Assembly: GCA_965240325.2 (NCBI GenBank)
Contig: OZ251228.1
Coordinates: 62,001 to 126,000 of the forward strand
DNA length: 64,000 nucleotides
Origin: Rebecca billardiae RCC1528
Taxonomy: Eukaryota > Haptophyta
Direction of reading: 5' to 3'
Positions 53,223-63,212 of the stretch are shown here, one piece after another. How positions within the stretch are numbered: the first letter of the stretch is position 1; every line of letters starts with the position of its first letter. A model generated the notes under the pieces. It did not search any database, was not told the origin of the DNA, and saw only the letters and a list, made by a program, of their open reading frames with translations. A program made the position numbers and the translations under genes.

Positions 53223-54210
53223 TCAGTGGTGCTCGTGGCCGTCCGGGAGCTGGTCGTGCGCCTCTCGCGCCAGCACGCATTGCTTCTGGCTGCTGATGCC
53301 GAGCAGCGGGAACATGACGACGAGCACGACGCACATGCTCACGAGCAGCATCGGTGGGCGCTCCGCCTCCGGCCTCTCCTGCCGGTAGTGCTTGCGCGTC
53401 CTGTGCGCGGAGCGAGAGCCCTGCCGGCCCGGCTCGGGCGGAGCGCCCTCCGCGTGCGCAGCGTCCTGCTGCTCCCGCCGCAGCGCGTCCTCGCGCGCGG
53501 CGCGGCCGCCGCCGCAGCACAGCCAGCTCGCGCGCGGCGGAGGCGGCGCCCCGCCCTCTGTGGCGGAGGTGCCCGCCTCGGCCGCTCTCGAGCGCCCGCC
53601 CGCCCCGCCCGCGCCCTCGTCCACGTCCACGTGCTTCTCAAACCCGTCTGGGCGGCGCGCGGGCTGCGCGCGCCGCCTGTGCCGGTAGATCTGCGCCTCG
53701 CGGGGTCGCCGCGCGGGGCGTGGCATGGCGCAGGCGTCGGCTCAGCCCACCACACGCCACGCCGGGCGCACGCGGGCAGGAGCGCACGCGGGCGGGAGCG
53801 CGGTGCTTCGGAGCGCGCACCGCGTAGAGCGCCATGCACAGCAGCGCCAGCAGCACCGGCACCCACGGGAAGACGTAGGTGAACCACGCCGGGTACATCT
53901 CGATCATGTCGTCGTGCGCGGTGTGATGAGGCGCGCCCGGATCCCTGCCCACCGCGTGCTCGTCGTGCTCCTCGCCGTCCTCCTCGCCGTGCTCGTCGAT
54001 GCCGAGCGCTTTCCGGTACCCGTGCAGCTCCTTGGAGCAGTTGCGCATCACGAGCGCCTCGGCGACGACCAGGACGATGAGGACGACGTCGACACAGAGG
54101 AAGATCCGCGTCACTGTGCTGTTCCACATCGTCATGTCGAAGCGCCGTTTAGCGGCCGCGGGCTCCGCCGCGGCCGGGCTTGCCGCCGCGGGCTGCTGCG
54201 ACGACGACAT
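53223..54210 (-). CDS. Three-span membrane protein of unknown function
   Basis: Exon 1 is 54210-53821 and exon 2 is 53690-53223; the intron begins GTGCG, ends GCAG, and frames join to 285 residues. Span 1 is about 33-52 (IFLCVDVVLIVLVVAEALV), then an acidic His-rich loop (EEDGEEHDEHAVG), span 2 about 110-130 (FPWVPVLLALLCMALYA). Exon 2 has a basic YRHRRR start, a Cys pair (WLCC), a charged region, a third span (MLLVSMCVVLVVMFPLLGI) and a short tail LAREAHDQLPDGHEHH. No family recognised. The tail-coding segment is tandemly repeated downstream. It is divergent from KNL1 with 265 bp between ATGs. Confidence 0.7.
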
Positions 54211-54475
54211 GCTCGCGGCCGTGATTGCTGGCCAGGCGGGCTGGCTTGCTTTTCACTTTTTCAGCAGCGCGACCTCACAATCTCAAATGAATCTGATCTG
54301 AAAAGCGCCGAACATGCGCCTCCCCCGGACTCGGTCTCGGGCACTCTCGGCCTTGATCCGTCCGGCGATCTCGCACCACGAGATCCATCTGGCTTTTGTA
54401 CCGGCAACGCCCCACGCATTTTCAAACGAGCCAGGACAGCGCGGGCGGGCATCGCCTGCTGCCGCGCGTGCAGCC
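54211..54475. promoter_or_regulatory. Shared 5' region of the membrane protein and KNL1 genes
   Basis: 265 bp between divergent ATGs with a lower-GC island at about 54245-54305 (TTTTCACTTTTTCAGC, CAATCTCAAATGAATC). An in-frame upstream ATG at 54314 could extend KNL1 by 54 residues, but that stretch lacks conserved-looking content. Confidence 0.45.
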
Positions 54476-57424
54476 ATGGACAGCGACGGCTTCGTCGTGC
54501 ACGCGAAGGAGAATGAGCTGCCGCGCGCGTCGTCGCCGGCGCGCAAGAAGCAGCGCCAGTCGCTGGGCAAGCGCGTCTCCTTCGGCCACGTCGAGCTGCA
54601 CACGTTTCTCAAGGATGCCGACCGCACGCCTTCGCCGATGGTGGGCGCGCCCGGCGGCGGCGCGCCCGCTGCGCCGAGCCCCGAGGTGAGCGCCGGGCAG
54701 GGCGCGCAGCCCGTGGATGCGCCTGCTCCACCCGCGCCCAGCCTTCTCGACCTGGCGGCGGCGGACGAGGCGGCTGCCGATGCGGCTGCCGCGGCCGCCG
54801 CGGCTGCCGCGGCCGTGCCGGCTGCGCCGGGCCTTGCCGATCTCTTGCGCACGGACGAGGAGGCGAGCGGCGTGGCGGGCGTGACTGAGGCTGACGATGA
54901 TGACGACGACGTCGTCTTCCGCCCGCGCGCCGCCGCCGGGCCGGGCGGCGACGGCAACGACACGATGAGCATGGACTTCACGCAGAGCTACGGGCCGGGC
55001 ATCGTCTTGCGCGCGGCGGCGCAGCAGGGGCAGCAGCCGGAGGATGGCGGCCCGGCGGAGGCGCCGCTGGGCCAGGACGCGAGCGAGACGATGGACTTCA
55101 CCCGCAGCTACGGGCCGGGCATCCTGGCCGGCGTGACCACGCCCTCGGGCGCCGTGGACGACAGCGCGCCGCCCGCCAGCTCGCTGCTCGAGCCGAGCCC
55201 GCTGCAGCTGCAGCCGCAGCCGCAGGCCCCGGCGGCTGAGGTGGCGGTGCCGCAGCCGCCCGCCGCCCCCGAGAGCGTGCACGCCGAGGTGGCCGGGCGT
55301 CTGAGCCAGCTCACTGAGCAGGTCGCCGTCGGCGCCGCGGGCGGGGCAGGCCTCTCCTACGAGACGTTCCTCGCCAACCACGGTGCGTGCGGTCACGCGG
55401 AGGCGGGCGGGGAGGAGGGGGCGCGAAGTCGGGCGCGCGGGCACGTGCCGCCGCGCTGGCGGCTGAGACCCCGCCGCGCTTGCCCCCGCCGACGCGCGCG
55501 CGCGTGCGCCCTTACTCGCGCGCGCAGGCATCCGCTTCCTCGACGACGCGGGTGCCGCCGCGCGGCCGGGCTCGCTGGGCGGCGACGCGTGCGCCGAGCT
55601 CGGCTTCAGCGCGGAGGAGGCGCCGGAGGAGGCGCAGCTGGCGGCCGCTGCCGCGCTGCGGCCGCACTACGAGAGCGTGCAGTGGGGCGCGGAGCAGCTC
55701 GCCGCGTCTTGCGCGCAGATCCGCGCGGCGATCGCGCACACCGAGGAGCACGTCGCCTCCACCGGCGGCTTCTTCGAGCACCTGCCCGCGCGCGAGGACG
55801 AGCTGCACGCGCTCAAGGCCACGTGCCGGCTGGGCGCTCTCTCGATGTGGCACGAGTGGCGCGCCAAGCTGGAGACGTCCAACGCCAAGATCCTCTCGGA
55901 CTCGGAGGGGTACCTGCTCGCCGACCTGGCGACGCTCGAGTCGCTGCTCGGCGCGGTGCGCGAGGCGAGCGCGCGCGTGCGCGGCGCGGCGGCCGACGGC
56001 CCGGCGCACGCGCACGCCGAGGCGCAGGTCGAGCTCGAGGGCGCGCGCGCGCGGCTGCGCGAGCAAGCGGACGCGCGCGAGCGCGCGCGCGCGCGCGCGG
56101 CCGACGCGCGCGCGGCGGCAGACGCGGTGCGCGCGGCGAGCACCGAGGCCGCCGACGGCTCGGCGGCCGACGCACTCGGCGCACTCGAGGCGGAGCTTGG
56201 CGAGCTCCAGCAGAAGCACGCGTTGGTGACGAGTGCGCTCGCCGAGGCGACGGCGGCGGCTGAGGCGGCCGCCGTCGCGCCCGCCGCCGCGGCGGACCCG
56301 GCGACGAGCGCGGCCGCGCGCGCGCGCGAGCTCGCCGTCCTGCGCGCCGCGCTGGGCTGGCGGCCGTGCGCGCTCTCGACCGAGGCGCTCGAGCTCAGCT
56401 TCGACGCGCTGGGCCTCACGCTGCGCGCGCGGCTCGCGAGCGCGCCCGGCGGCGGGCTGCGCCTGCGCGCCGCCCCAAAGCTCGAGCGCGCGCCAGGCGC
56501 GCCCGACGCCGAGGCCGGCGCGGCGCCGGCGCCGGGCTCGGTGCTCGCCGCCGTGGGCGAGGCGCTGACCGACCTCGCGGTGAGCGAGGTGGCCAAGGAG
56601 CTGGGCGCGTGCACGCAGCTTGCCAGCCTGCCCGCCGCCGTCACGCGCGTCGCGACCGTCGTCGGCCGAGCCGCAGAGCTCCACGCCGAGGTGAGTGCGG
56701 CAGCGAGCGCGCATCCGCCGCCCCCGTCCGCGCCGCGCGACAGCAGACGCCCGCGCCCCCACTGACGGCGCGCCGCCCGCCCGCGCGCGCCGGCGCCGCG
56801 CGGTGCGCGCCCCCAGATCGAGCGGCTGAGCGCGCCGTACGCGATGCACTGCACGCGAGACCCGATTGTCGTTGGCGGCCTGCCAGGTGCGCCACTCGGC
56901 GCGCGGCACGCGCGCGCGGCAGAGGGGCAACTCGCGCGCACACGCGTCACGCCCGCGCTCACGCGCGCGCGCTGCCGTTCGCCTGCCCCGCCGTGGCGCC
57001 GCAGGGAGCGCGCCCGTGCTGCACGTCTCCTTCTCGCACAGCGCGCACGCGCTTCGCTTCAGCGCCTCCATGCGCGTGGACGCGCTCACGATGCCGACGC
57101 AGCTGAGCTACCAGCTGGTGCGTGCGTGCGCGCGTGCGTGCGTGCGTGCGCACACGCCGGGCGCGGCCGGCTACGCGCCCGTGCGCGTGGAGATGGCGAC
57201 ACCCTCGGCCGCGCTCTCAGCCGCTGCCGCGCGCGCCGCGCGCCGCCGGTGCGCAGGTGGAGGTGAGCTCGTGCCCGGCCGGCCTCTCGCACGGCACGGT
57301 CGCCAACTGCGTGCTGCGCGCCTTTGAGGAGACGCGAGGCATCGGCCCCGGCCGCCTCACCGCGCTGCTCAGCGCCGTGCGCGACGGCTCTCTGCGCGCG
57401 TGCGAGCAGCACGCCGCCGCGTGA
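54476..57424 (+). CDS. KNL1/Spc105/Spc7-type kinetochore scaffold
   Basis: Five exons by frame continuity: 54476-55382, 55528-56690, 56817-56886, 57005-57117 and 57257-57424 (806 residues). Introns begin GTGCG or GTGAG and end CAG. A PP1-docking RVSF motif sits at residues 33-36 (GKRVSFGHVELHTF). Two MELT-like motifs occur at 166-169 and 206-209, both in an xMDFTxSYGPGI context. Then LSYETFLANHG joins GIRFLDD across intron 1, the conserved entry to the Spc7 domain. A long Ala/Glu/Arg coiled coil follows (about 350-590), then a C-terminal region (about 640-806, including VLHVSFSHSAHALRF) where the RWD domains are expected. It would bind PP1 and, when MELT is phosphorylated, Bub3/Bub1, linking microtubule attachment to the spindle checkpoint. 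Human KNL1 has about 19 MELT repeats; two is minimal. Confidence 0.82.
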
Positions 57425-58522
57425 GCGAGGCAGCGAGCGAGCGAGCCTCGCGTCAGGCAGCCAGCTGACGGCGCGCGGCATGCAGCCTGCAGGGCGTTGG
57501 CGCGCGTCCTCGGGCGCGCGCTCGGCGTCGCCAACCGCCGGTGGCGGTGATATGGCGGTCGGGCTCGCCGGCTCAGCAGGCGGTGACGGTGTCCGCGCAT
57601 CGCACTCGTACGACTAGGTACGTGAGTCGTGCGGCTGACACCGCGGCTCACTCACGCGGGGCCGCTAACGCGCGACTACTCATACTTCATAGGCGCCGCG
57701 CGCGCCGCCGAGAGGCGAGACACTTCGACGAAGTCGTCCGCACGAATTAATCCACGATCGATCGATGACGAATAATGTCGTCGTCGATGAATACGATGAT
57801 CGATGACTGATATATGCTACTCTGTAACTCTGATGATGATGATCGACCAGTAGTAGCATCAGCGCTCGTCGTATCATCGGCAGGCCGGCTAGTACAGACT
57901 ACAGGCCGGCAGCCCCGCAGCTCATCAGCCATCTGACATCTGTCTATAGTAGTAGTATATATCTGATGAGTGGCGAGTTATTGGCGCCCTATTGACGCGC
58001 ATCATATTATTTCAAGTTGGTCCATCGTCGACATGTCCGCCGCCACTGATCATGACACTGCTGATGCGCTGATCGTATTCGTGGGCGCTGACGTCGACGA
58101 TTACAGGCGGCCCGCCGGCGCGCCGCGCCGCTGACCCCGGCGCCGTGTCCGTGACGGGGCGACGCCGGAGGCGTGTTGCCGAATGCCGGACGCGCGACGG
58201 TGATGGCTGCTGAGCGCTGACGACGACGCCGCCATCGACGACAGCACGACGACCGCAGAATGCCGATGCACCAGCACACGCCACACGGTCTCCATCGCGG
58301 CCACACGAAGCCGTTGCTGCGCCATCGTCCACACCAACTGCAGACGGCCCGATCGATCCGCCGCGCGCGGCCGCCGCGGAGCTACTGCTGCTGCCGCCGC
58401 CGCCGCCGCCGCCTGCGTGCGCGGTGGCGCACGCGTAGCGCGCCGTGGCGGTGCTGGCGCAGGCTTGCCCAGCCCGCCGCCGGCGGCGTGCGGTGCCGTG
58501 CGCGCAGCGCCGTGCGCGCGCG
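57425..58522. other. Intergenic region between convergent KNL1 and ESRP-like genes
   Basis: About 1.1 kb. 57740-58010 is A+T-richer with TCGATGA/ATCGATGA repeats and ATATATC. The remainder is GC-rich. 3' ends of both flanking genes lie here. No gene recognised. Confidence 0.6.
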
Positions 58523-58914
58523 TCAGCGCCCCTTCGTGCCCGGCCCCGCCTTCCCCAGATCGAAGAGCTCGATGTAACGGTTCCCCATGGACTGCAGGTC
58601 CTTGGACATGGCCCGCTGCGCCTCCTGCGCGCAAGGCCGCGGCGCGCGCGCACGTGCGCGCCGCGCGCGCCGCCCGGTGTGAGCGCTCGCTCGGCCGGGG
58701 CGCGCACGGCGTGGCGCGCGCGCGCTCGCGCGCGCGCACCTGCGCGGAGCCCAGTCGCACGTTCGCCTCGCCCGTCGGCCGCCCCTGCGAGTTGATGCAC
58801 AGCACGACGCTGCCCTCGTGCACGCGCACGCCCGCGCCCGCAAAGAAGCCGGCCACATCGGCGGCGCTCGCCTTGTACGGCAGCCCTCTCATCTTGATCA
58901 CGTGGGGCTGCGGC

Positions 58915-58970
<56 letters not shown>

Positions 58971-60179
58971 GGAGGAGGAGGAGGAGGAGGAGCCCCCGGG
59001 CGGCGGGGCGGAGGCGGAGGTGGGCATCGGCATCGGCGGGCCCGCGTCCGCGCCCCCCGCGCCGGCGGACGCACTCGTCGGCGGCGCCGCTGCATCCGCC
59101 GCCCAGCCGCCGCGTCCGCCGCCTGCCGCCGCGCCGCGCGCCGCGCCCGCGCCGCCGGCCGGCGGCATCGAGCCGCCGCCCGACCCCTTGAGCGGCGCGC
59201 CGGCGTGCTTGCCCGCGCCGGCCGAGCCCGGCCGTAAGCCCGCGCCCGCGCCACCACCGCCGCGCTCGCCGGCCGACGCGGGCCGCGCGCCGCCAGCCGG
59301 CGCGGGCGCGAGCACCGCCGCGCCGCCCTCCGCGCTCGGCGGCGAGCCCACGCGCGCGCCCGCCTTTGCGCCCGCCGCGCCGGCGGCAGGCGCCGCGCCG
59401 GGCAGTAGGAACACCTCGATGTAACGGCCGCCCATGTACTGCCGGTCCTGCGCGCGCGTGCGCAGGCGCGCAGGTGTGCGGGCGGGCGCGCGCGGCGGGG
59501 CGGCGCGGCGGGAGGGCGCGTGAGCCGCTCGTGCGCCAGGAAGGCGGGCGGCGCGGCGCGCTCAGCACGAGGCAGCCCGCGCCGAGCGCGCGCGCACCCT
59601 CTTCAGGGCCTTCTGCGCCGCCTGCGCGCTCGTGAACTGCACGCACGCCTCGCCGCTCGGCCGGCCCTGGTTGTTCATCAGGATGCTGCGCGCCGTCCGG
59701 GCGCGGCGTGCGCGCGCGCGCGAGGGGCGCGCGGCGGCTCAACGGGCGGGCTGGCTGCCTGAGGCGCGCACGGCAAGGCGCCGCCATCTGTCGGCGTGCT
59801 GGCCGGGCGCGTCGGAGGTGTCGCGCGCGCGCGCTCGCACCGAATGCCGTTCGGGGCGATCTTGAGCCGGTCGAAGAAGCTGCGGATGTCCTGCATGGAC
59901 GCGCGGTACGGCAGACCGCGCAGCTTGATGGTGCACCCCGCCGCCGCGCCCTGCTGCGCCGCGGACGCGGGCGCACCCTCGCGCTCGGCGCCCGCTTGCG
60001 GCGCGGCCGCGGTCGCGCGCTGCTGCGCGGCGGCAGCACTGCCACTGGAGGAGGACGAGCCCGCGCTCGGCACGCTCGCGAGCGGCACGGCCGCGTCCGC
60101 GGGCGGCGGCGGCCCCACGCCGCTCGCCCCCTCGCACAGCTCCACACCGCCCGCCTGCGCCTCTCCGCCTTCCTTGGAC

Positions 60180-60211
<32 letters not shown>

Positions 60212-61960
60212 CGGCCCCGGCCATGGTGGCCCCGGCCTGTCTGCGGCGGCGTTAGCGCCGTGGGCAGCGGCGGCGGCGGACACGGCAAAGAGGCCCGATG
60301 CGGAGCCGGGCGCGCCGCCGCGCTGCTGCTGCTGCTGCTGCTGCTGCTGCGCCCACGGCGCGCCCATGTCGTGCAGCCGAGAGTCGTGCAGCAGCGACAG
60401 CGCGCCCGGCGCGTCCTCCGTGAGCGTGAGCGGCGAGGCGGCGCACTGCAGCTGCAGCTCAAGGGGCGGCGGGGGCGCGGGCAGCGCAGAGCACGAGGAG
60501 GCGTGCGTGGGCGAGGAGGCGGGCATCGAGCCCGCGCCCAGCCCGAGCCCGCCGTGCGCGCCGCCGCCCGGCGACGCCACCGCCTCCGCCACCGGCCCGA
60601 GCGGCGAGAGCTGCACAGACCGAGGCGTGGACGCGGGCGTCGAGTCGCCTCCGAGGGATGGCGCCGCGGGCACGGGCTGTGAGCGGGGCGAGGCGCGGCC
60701 GCACCAGCCGCCGCCGCCGCCGCCGCCGCCGACCACCGCCAGCGTCGTCTCGGCCGACGAGGAGAGCGCCGAGCTCGAGCACGGCAGCGTTGGAACGTGC
60801 CCAAGCCGCGCGCCCACGCCCCCGCCGGCGCAGCACGAGCCACCGCCGGCCGCGAGCGCGCCGCCGCTGCCGCGCATCGCCTCCGCAGGCGCGGAGCCCG
60901 CGTGCACGTCGTGCCAGCCGTGCGCGGCGATCACGTCGGCCATCAGCCCGCCACCGCCGCCGCCGCCGCCGAACACGCCGCCCGCTGAAGCCGAGCCCGA
61001 GTACGAGCGCTCGAGGCCCGCCAGCACGCCCGTCGGCAGCGGCTGCGGCTGCAGCGGGTGAGGCTGGCCGTACTCGGACGAACCGAGCGCGCCGCCGCCG
61101 CCGCCGTGCGCGCCGCGCGCGCCGGGCCACGAGTGGTCGGAGAGGGCGCCGAAGGCGGGCGACGCGGCGGAGGGCGAGAGGGGCGAGTGCGCGCCGTACG
61201 CCACGGTGCGCCCGCTCGGCACGCTGCCGCCGCCGCGCATCGACAGCGGCTGCGCCTGCGGAGACAGTGCAGCTGCCGTGCCCGCATGCGCGTGCGCCGG
61301 CCGCGCGCCCGGGATCATCTGCGGCGTGGAGACGGCGTGCCACGGCGGGAGGAGCGTCGCGGGCTGCACGGACGGGCGCGGCGGGGCGCACGCACGCCGC
61401 GTGGCCGCGCGAGTGAGCACGCTCGCCGCGCGGGCGGACGCGTCGCGCCGCGCGGCGGCGCACCGGCGCGGCGCGGCGCGGTGCGCCCGCGGCGCGCGCA
61501 CCGTCTCCACCGGGCGGCCGAGCCCGCCGACCGCGCGCGGCGCGTGCCCGGCGCCGAGGGAGGCTGCGCCCTCCAGGAACATCCACTCGCCCGGCGCACG
61601 CGCCGACTCGGCCGGCCGGCCGAAGCCGTAGCCGCGGCTGTCGCTCGGGACGCCGTGGCCCGCGCCCGCGCCGACGAGGTGGACGGCGTCCTGCTCGGCG
61701 GGCGCGCGGATGCGGCGGGCGCGCGCGGCGGGCGTGAGAGGGCATCGTGCCGCGCGCGCGCGACGCCGAGCCGCGCGAACGCGCGCGCGCACCTTGCTCG
61801 GCCACATGCCCGGCGCGGCCGCGTCCGCCTGCGAGCCCTGCGGCCACGAGTGCGCGTCGTGGCTCAGGGCCGGCGGCGCCGGGTGCGCCGGGCCGTCGCG
61901 CCAGCGGCCGTCGGCGACGTAGGCCTGCGCCGGCGACGTCCACACGCCGCCGCCGAACAT
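58523..61960 (-). CDS. ESRP/hnRNP F/H-like RNA-binding protein with two RRMs
   Basis: Six exons: 61960-61793, 61690-61502, 61363-59841, 59685-59598, 59447-58740 and 58624-58523 (about 925 residues). Introns begin GTGCG and end CAG. The N-terminal 590 residues are low-complexity (Gly, Ser, Pro, Gln). RRM1 starts CTIKLRGLPYRASMQDIRSF (about 594) and continues over intron 3 into ILMNNQGRPSGEACVQF, ending DRQYMGGRYIEVFLLPG. A Gly/Ala/Pro linker with poly-Gln (58917-58970) precedes RRM2: VIKMRGLPYKASAADVAGFF, INSQGRPTGEANVRLGSAQ, ending SMGNRYIELFDL. The RGLPY and RYIE(L/V)F signatures are those of ESRP/fusilli and hnRNP F/H quasi-RRMs, which bind G-rich RNA and control splicing. Introns interrupt both RRMs at comparable places. 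Confidence 0.85.
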
Positions 61961-62271
61961 GCTGCCCTCGCGCGCGCGCGCGGCGCGGTCGTGCCGGGGT
62001 GCGTTGAGCGGGCGGTGATCAGGGCCCCCCCGCTTGCCGCCGGCCCGGGCGGCCAGCCGGCTGATCAGAAGGCGGTCCGGGGGCTCATCCCGACTTATTG
62101 CGCGCGATTAGTGGGGCAGTCCGGAAGCCAACGACCTTCTCATTCGTCGGCTTCTCAGATTCAGGCGAGCTCAATAATTGCCGGACCACCCCGAGCAATA
62201 CCCGGCCTATGATGAGTACAAACGGCGCCGTATCTGTCTTGCAAGTACGGGTAACGGGGGTACCGTCGTCA
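61961..62271. other. Intergenic region between ESRP-like gene and HAD gene
   Basis: About 310 bp: the upstream region of the ESRP-like gene and 3' end of the HAD gene, both minus-strand. A moderate-GC patch is at 62085-62250. No gene recognised. Confidence 0.6.
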
Positions 62272-63018
62272 TCAGAAGAGCTCGGGCAGCGCGCGCGGCA
62301 GGTCGTGGATCGACGCGATGCTCGCGTCTACCTCCTCGGCGAGCCCGTGCGCGGCGGGGCCGCACGCGACGGCGCGCCAGCCCGCAAGCTTGGCGCCGCG
62401 AAGGTTGGCCGGCGCGTCGTCGACGAGGATGCACGCGCCCGGCGGCGGCGGCGCGCCGTCCGCGCCCGCCGCGAGTGCGCGCGCCGCGGCGAGGGCCTCG
62501 GCCGAGTGCTTCGCGGCGAAGCCGACGGCGCGCACGTCGATGATCGGCCGGTGCTTCACGGCGAGCAACTCCGCCACGCCGAGCGCCTCCAGGCAGCGCT
62601 GCGCGTGCGACGCGGTCGATGCCGTGTACACGCGCACGTCGCACGCGGCGCGCGCCGCGAGCCGCCGCAGCAGCTCGGCGAGCCTCTCGTCGCGGCCAAA
62701 GGCGAGCGGCACCGCGTGCGTCGTCTCGAGGAAGTGCTGCGCGTCGTGCGCAATCCCCTCGGCGCGCAGCCCGCGCAGGCACGTGCCGTGCGTGCGGTAC
62801 AGCTCGACCGCGCGCGCGCGCGGCACCCCGAGCTGCTCGGTGCAGTAGGCGAGGATGGACGCGTGCAGCGCGGCCTGCGTGCGCCCGCCGTCGTCGTAGA
62901 GCGTGTCGTCGACGTCGAGGAAGAGCGTCGGCCGGTGCGCGCCCGCGGGGGTGGCCAGGCGCCGCGCCGCGCCCGTGAGGCGCCGCGCCACCGCCGCCGG
63001 CGCGGCCGCGGCAGCCAT
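62272..63018 (-). CDS. HAD-superfamily phosphatase, pyrimidine 5'-nucleotidase-like
   Basis: A 248-residue intronless protein. The N-terminus is Ala/Arg-rich (AVARRLTGAARRLATPAG), compatible with an organelle transit peptide. HAD motif I is LFLDVDDTLYDD (nucleophile D35 and acid D37). Motif II is VRVYTAST. Motif III has the Lys in FAAKHSAEAL. Motif IV is CILVDDAPANLRGAKLAGW. The alpha-helical cap (TQAALHASILAYCTEQLGVP, YRTHGTCLRGL) resembles SDT1/PHM8-type pyrimidine 5'-nucleotidases, which dephosphorylate UMP/CMP. The substrate is inferred from family resemblance only. ATG at 63018 chosen; a GTG just upstream is ignored. It is divergent from the 63213 gene with 194 bp between ATGs. Confidence 0.85.
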   Translation of the reverse strand: MAAAAAPAAVARRLTGAARRLATPAGAHRPTLFLDVDDTLYDDGGRTQAALHASILAYCTEQLGVPRARAVELYRTHGTCLRGLRAEGIAHDAQHFLETTHAVPLAFGRDERLAELLRRLAARAACDVRVYTASTASHAQRCLEALGVAELLAVKHRPIIDVRAVGFAAKHSAEALAAARALAAGADGAPPPPGACILVDDAPANLRGAKLAGWRAVACGPAAHGLAEEVDASIASIHDLPRALPELF

Positions 63019-63212
63019 CACGACGAGCCGTCTTTCTTATAGTTTCTTTATTGGCCGCCGCCGCCGCCGGGAAGTTCAATACTTCAATTCAGGAGTTTTT
63101 TAAAAATCCATCACGTTCGCGGTTCGACCTTCGACGAGGACCTCGAACCTGACGACAGCCCTTGAAACCAAATTGAAACGCTCCGCGGCCGAGTCGAGCG
63201 TCGTCGGGGGCC
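63019..63212. promoter_or_regulatory. Shared 5' region of HAD and the partial right-end gene
   Basis: 194 bp with two lower-GC islands: TTTCTTATAGTTTCTTTATT (near 63033-63052) and TTCAGGAGTTTTTTAAAAAT (near 63089-63108). The nonamer CAAATTGAA lies at 63169-63177, as also found at 29933-29941 upstream of another gene. Confidence 0.5.
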
